Source of the DNA: Pseudomonadota bacterium
GTDB lineage: Bacteria; Myxococcota_A; Polyangia; Haliangiales; Haliangiaceae
Length of the DNA: 6,445 nt
Assembly: GCA_023386455.1 (NCBI GenBank)
Contig: JAEWJO010000487.1
Location: 1-6,445 of the forward strand
Direction of reading: 5' to 3'
The stretch's first letter is position 1, and every line of letters starts with the position of its first letter. Shown here piece after piece: positions 5,567 to 6,445 of the stretch. The position numbers and the translations under genes are program-made. The notes beneath the pieces were generated by a model that was not told the origin of the DNA, searched no databases, and saw only the letters and a list, made by a program, of their open reading frames with translations.

Positions 5567-6445
5567 ATGACCGACGACGGTAACGCGCCGACCATCCCGG
5601 ACACCCAGGCGCCGACGCACGGCGGAAGCACGGCGGGGACGCCCAGGCCGCCCGATTCCCGCTACGCGCTGCGCTCGATGCTCGGGCGGGGAGGGATGGG
5701 GGAAGTGTGGCTGGCACATGACGTTCGCGTCGACCGCGACATCGCCATCAAGCTGATGCGCGGAGGGGGGAGCACCGACCCGGATGCGATCGCCCGGTTC
5801 TTGCGCGAGGCCAAGGTCCAGGGCCGGCTCGAGCACCCGAGCGTCGTGCCCGTCCACGACCTCGGCGGCGAGGAGGGCGCCCCGTACTTCGCGATGAAGC
5901 GCCTGTCGGGGACGACGCTCGCCGACGTGATCGCGGCACAGGACGAGGTCAAGTGGCCGCGCCGTACGCTGCTCGCGCGGTTCAACGATGTGTGCCTCGC
6001 GATCGAGTTCGCGCACGAGCGCGGCGTGATCCACCGCGATCTCAAACCGGCGAACCTCATGCTCGGCGACTTCGGCGAGGCATACGTGCTCGACTGGGGG
6101 CTCGCGCGCGTGCAGGGCGGCGCCGAGGCCGATCCGATCCACGCGAGCGATCTGGGCTCGGGTGGCGGTCACACCGAGGCGGGCGCGATGCTCGGTACGC
6201 CGGGCTACATGGCGCCGGAGCAGATGCGCGGCGACCCGGTCGATCGGCGCACCGACGTGTTCGCGCTCGGCTGCATCCTGTTCGAGATCCTCACCGGCAA
6301 GCCGGCGATCCCTCGCGACCGCACGCTCGAGGTGACGCTGACCGCACCGTGCTACCGGCCGGCCGAGCGCGGCGACGACATCCCGCCCGAGCTCGACGAC
6401 ATCTGCGCGCGGGCGACCGCCGCGGCGGCCGGCGATCGCTTCGAG
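5567..6445 (+). CDS. Hanks-type Ser/Thr protein kinase, N-terminal part (runs off the window)
   Basis: The reading frame from ATG 5567 stays open for 293 codons to the window edge, so the C-terminus is missing. After a Pro/Thr-rich N-terminal tail (1-32), the kinase domain shows: Gly-rich loop LGRGGMGEVWLA (39-50); ATP-anchoring Lys62 in 'DIAIKLM'; helix-C Glu81 in 'FLREAK'; catalytic loop HRDLKPAN (156-163) with Asp158 and Asn163; 'LDWGLAR' with metal-binding Asp176; activation-segment end 'GTPGYMAPEQ' (210-219); helix-F Asp230 in 'TDVFALG'; and the subdomain XI Arg291. All catalytic residues are present, so it should be active. DWG replaces the usual DFG, a variant seen in some bacterial kinases of this class. 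No transmembrane segment or sensor domain lies in the visible part; such modules are often C-terminal and would be past the edge. The ATG has only a weak GGTCGGG before it, and an in-frame GTG lies three codons upstream (5558). No substrate can be named. The gene is divergent from the surface protein gene. Confidence 0.93.
   Translation, partial: MTDDGNAPTIPDTQAPTHGGSTAGTPRPPDSRYALRSMLGRGGMGEVWLAHDVRVDRDIAIKLMRGGGSTDPDAIARFLREAKVQGRLEHPSVVPVHDLGGEEGAPYFAMKRLSGTTLADVIAAQDEVKWPRRTLLARFNDVCLAIEFAHERGVIHRDLKPANLMLGDFGEAYVLDWGLARVQGGAEADPIHASDLGSGGGHTEAGAMLGTPGYMAPEQMRGDPVDRRTDVFALGCILFEILTGKPAIPRDRTLEVTLTAPCYRPAERGDDIPPELDDICARATAAAAGDRFE

Noticed and set aside
5456..6172. An open frame extending the large minus-strand gene upstream by 239 codons
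   Set aside because: It lies antisense to a kinase gene with every catalytic motif intact, its translation has no recognisable domain, and a ribosome binding site plus signal peptide occur at 5455. It is a GC-rich shadow frame.

Overview
The window is very GC-rich with long shadow frames on both strands. The encoded protein types point to Myxococcota (formerly Deltaproteobacteria): a MYXO-CTERM-like Cys/hydrophobic/Arg-cluster signal, a thrombospondin type 3-OmpA surface protein and a Hanks-type Ser/Thr kinase. This assignment is inferred from protein families, not from any marker gene.

Layout: (1) positions 1-81, plus strand, the last 26 codons of a gene that begins before the window and looks like the C-terminus of a ComF-type phosphoribosyltransferase. 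(2) Positions 83-5455, minus strand, one unbroken 1790-residue gene that fills most of the window and meets gene 1 tail to tail with a single base between the stop codons. (3) Positions 5456-5566, a 111-bp divergent intergenic region. (4) Positions 5567-6445, plus strand, the first 293 residues of a Ser/Thr protein kinase that runs off the right edge.

The large gene is the point of interest. It reads: signal peptide; ten Ig-like ASH/choice-of-anchor-D-type units; Gly-rich stretch with a lone Cys, hydrophobic segment and four Arg (a MYXO-CTERM-like sorting signal that should normally end a protein); then, with no stop, a second signal-peptide-like segment ending Ala-Ser-Ala; a predicted outer-membrane beta-rich domain; a Pro-rich linker; four thrombospondin type 3 repeats; and an OmpA-like C-terminal domain. 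It looks like two complete exported proteins joined in frame. Either this is a real fusion or polyprotein with an internal sorting and processing signal, or a stop codon or frame was lost in evolution or in assembly.

The two halves would both act at the cell envelope: the first as a long extracellular or periplasmic stalk, the second as an outer-membrane, peptidoglycan-facing protein. The kinase is transcribed divergently from the surface gene; a functional link between them is possible but not shown by the sequence.
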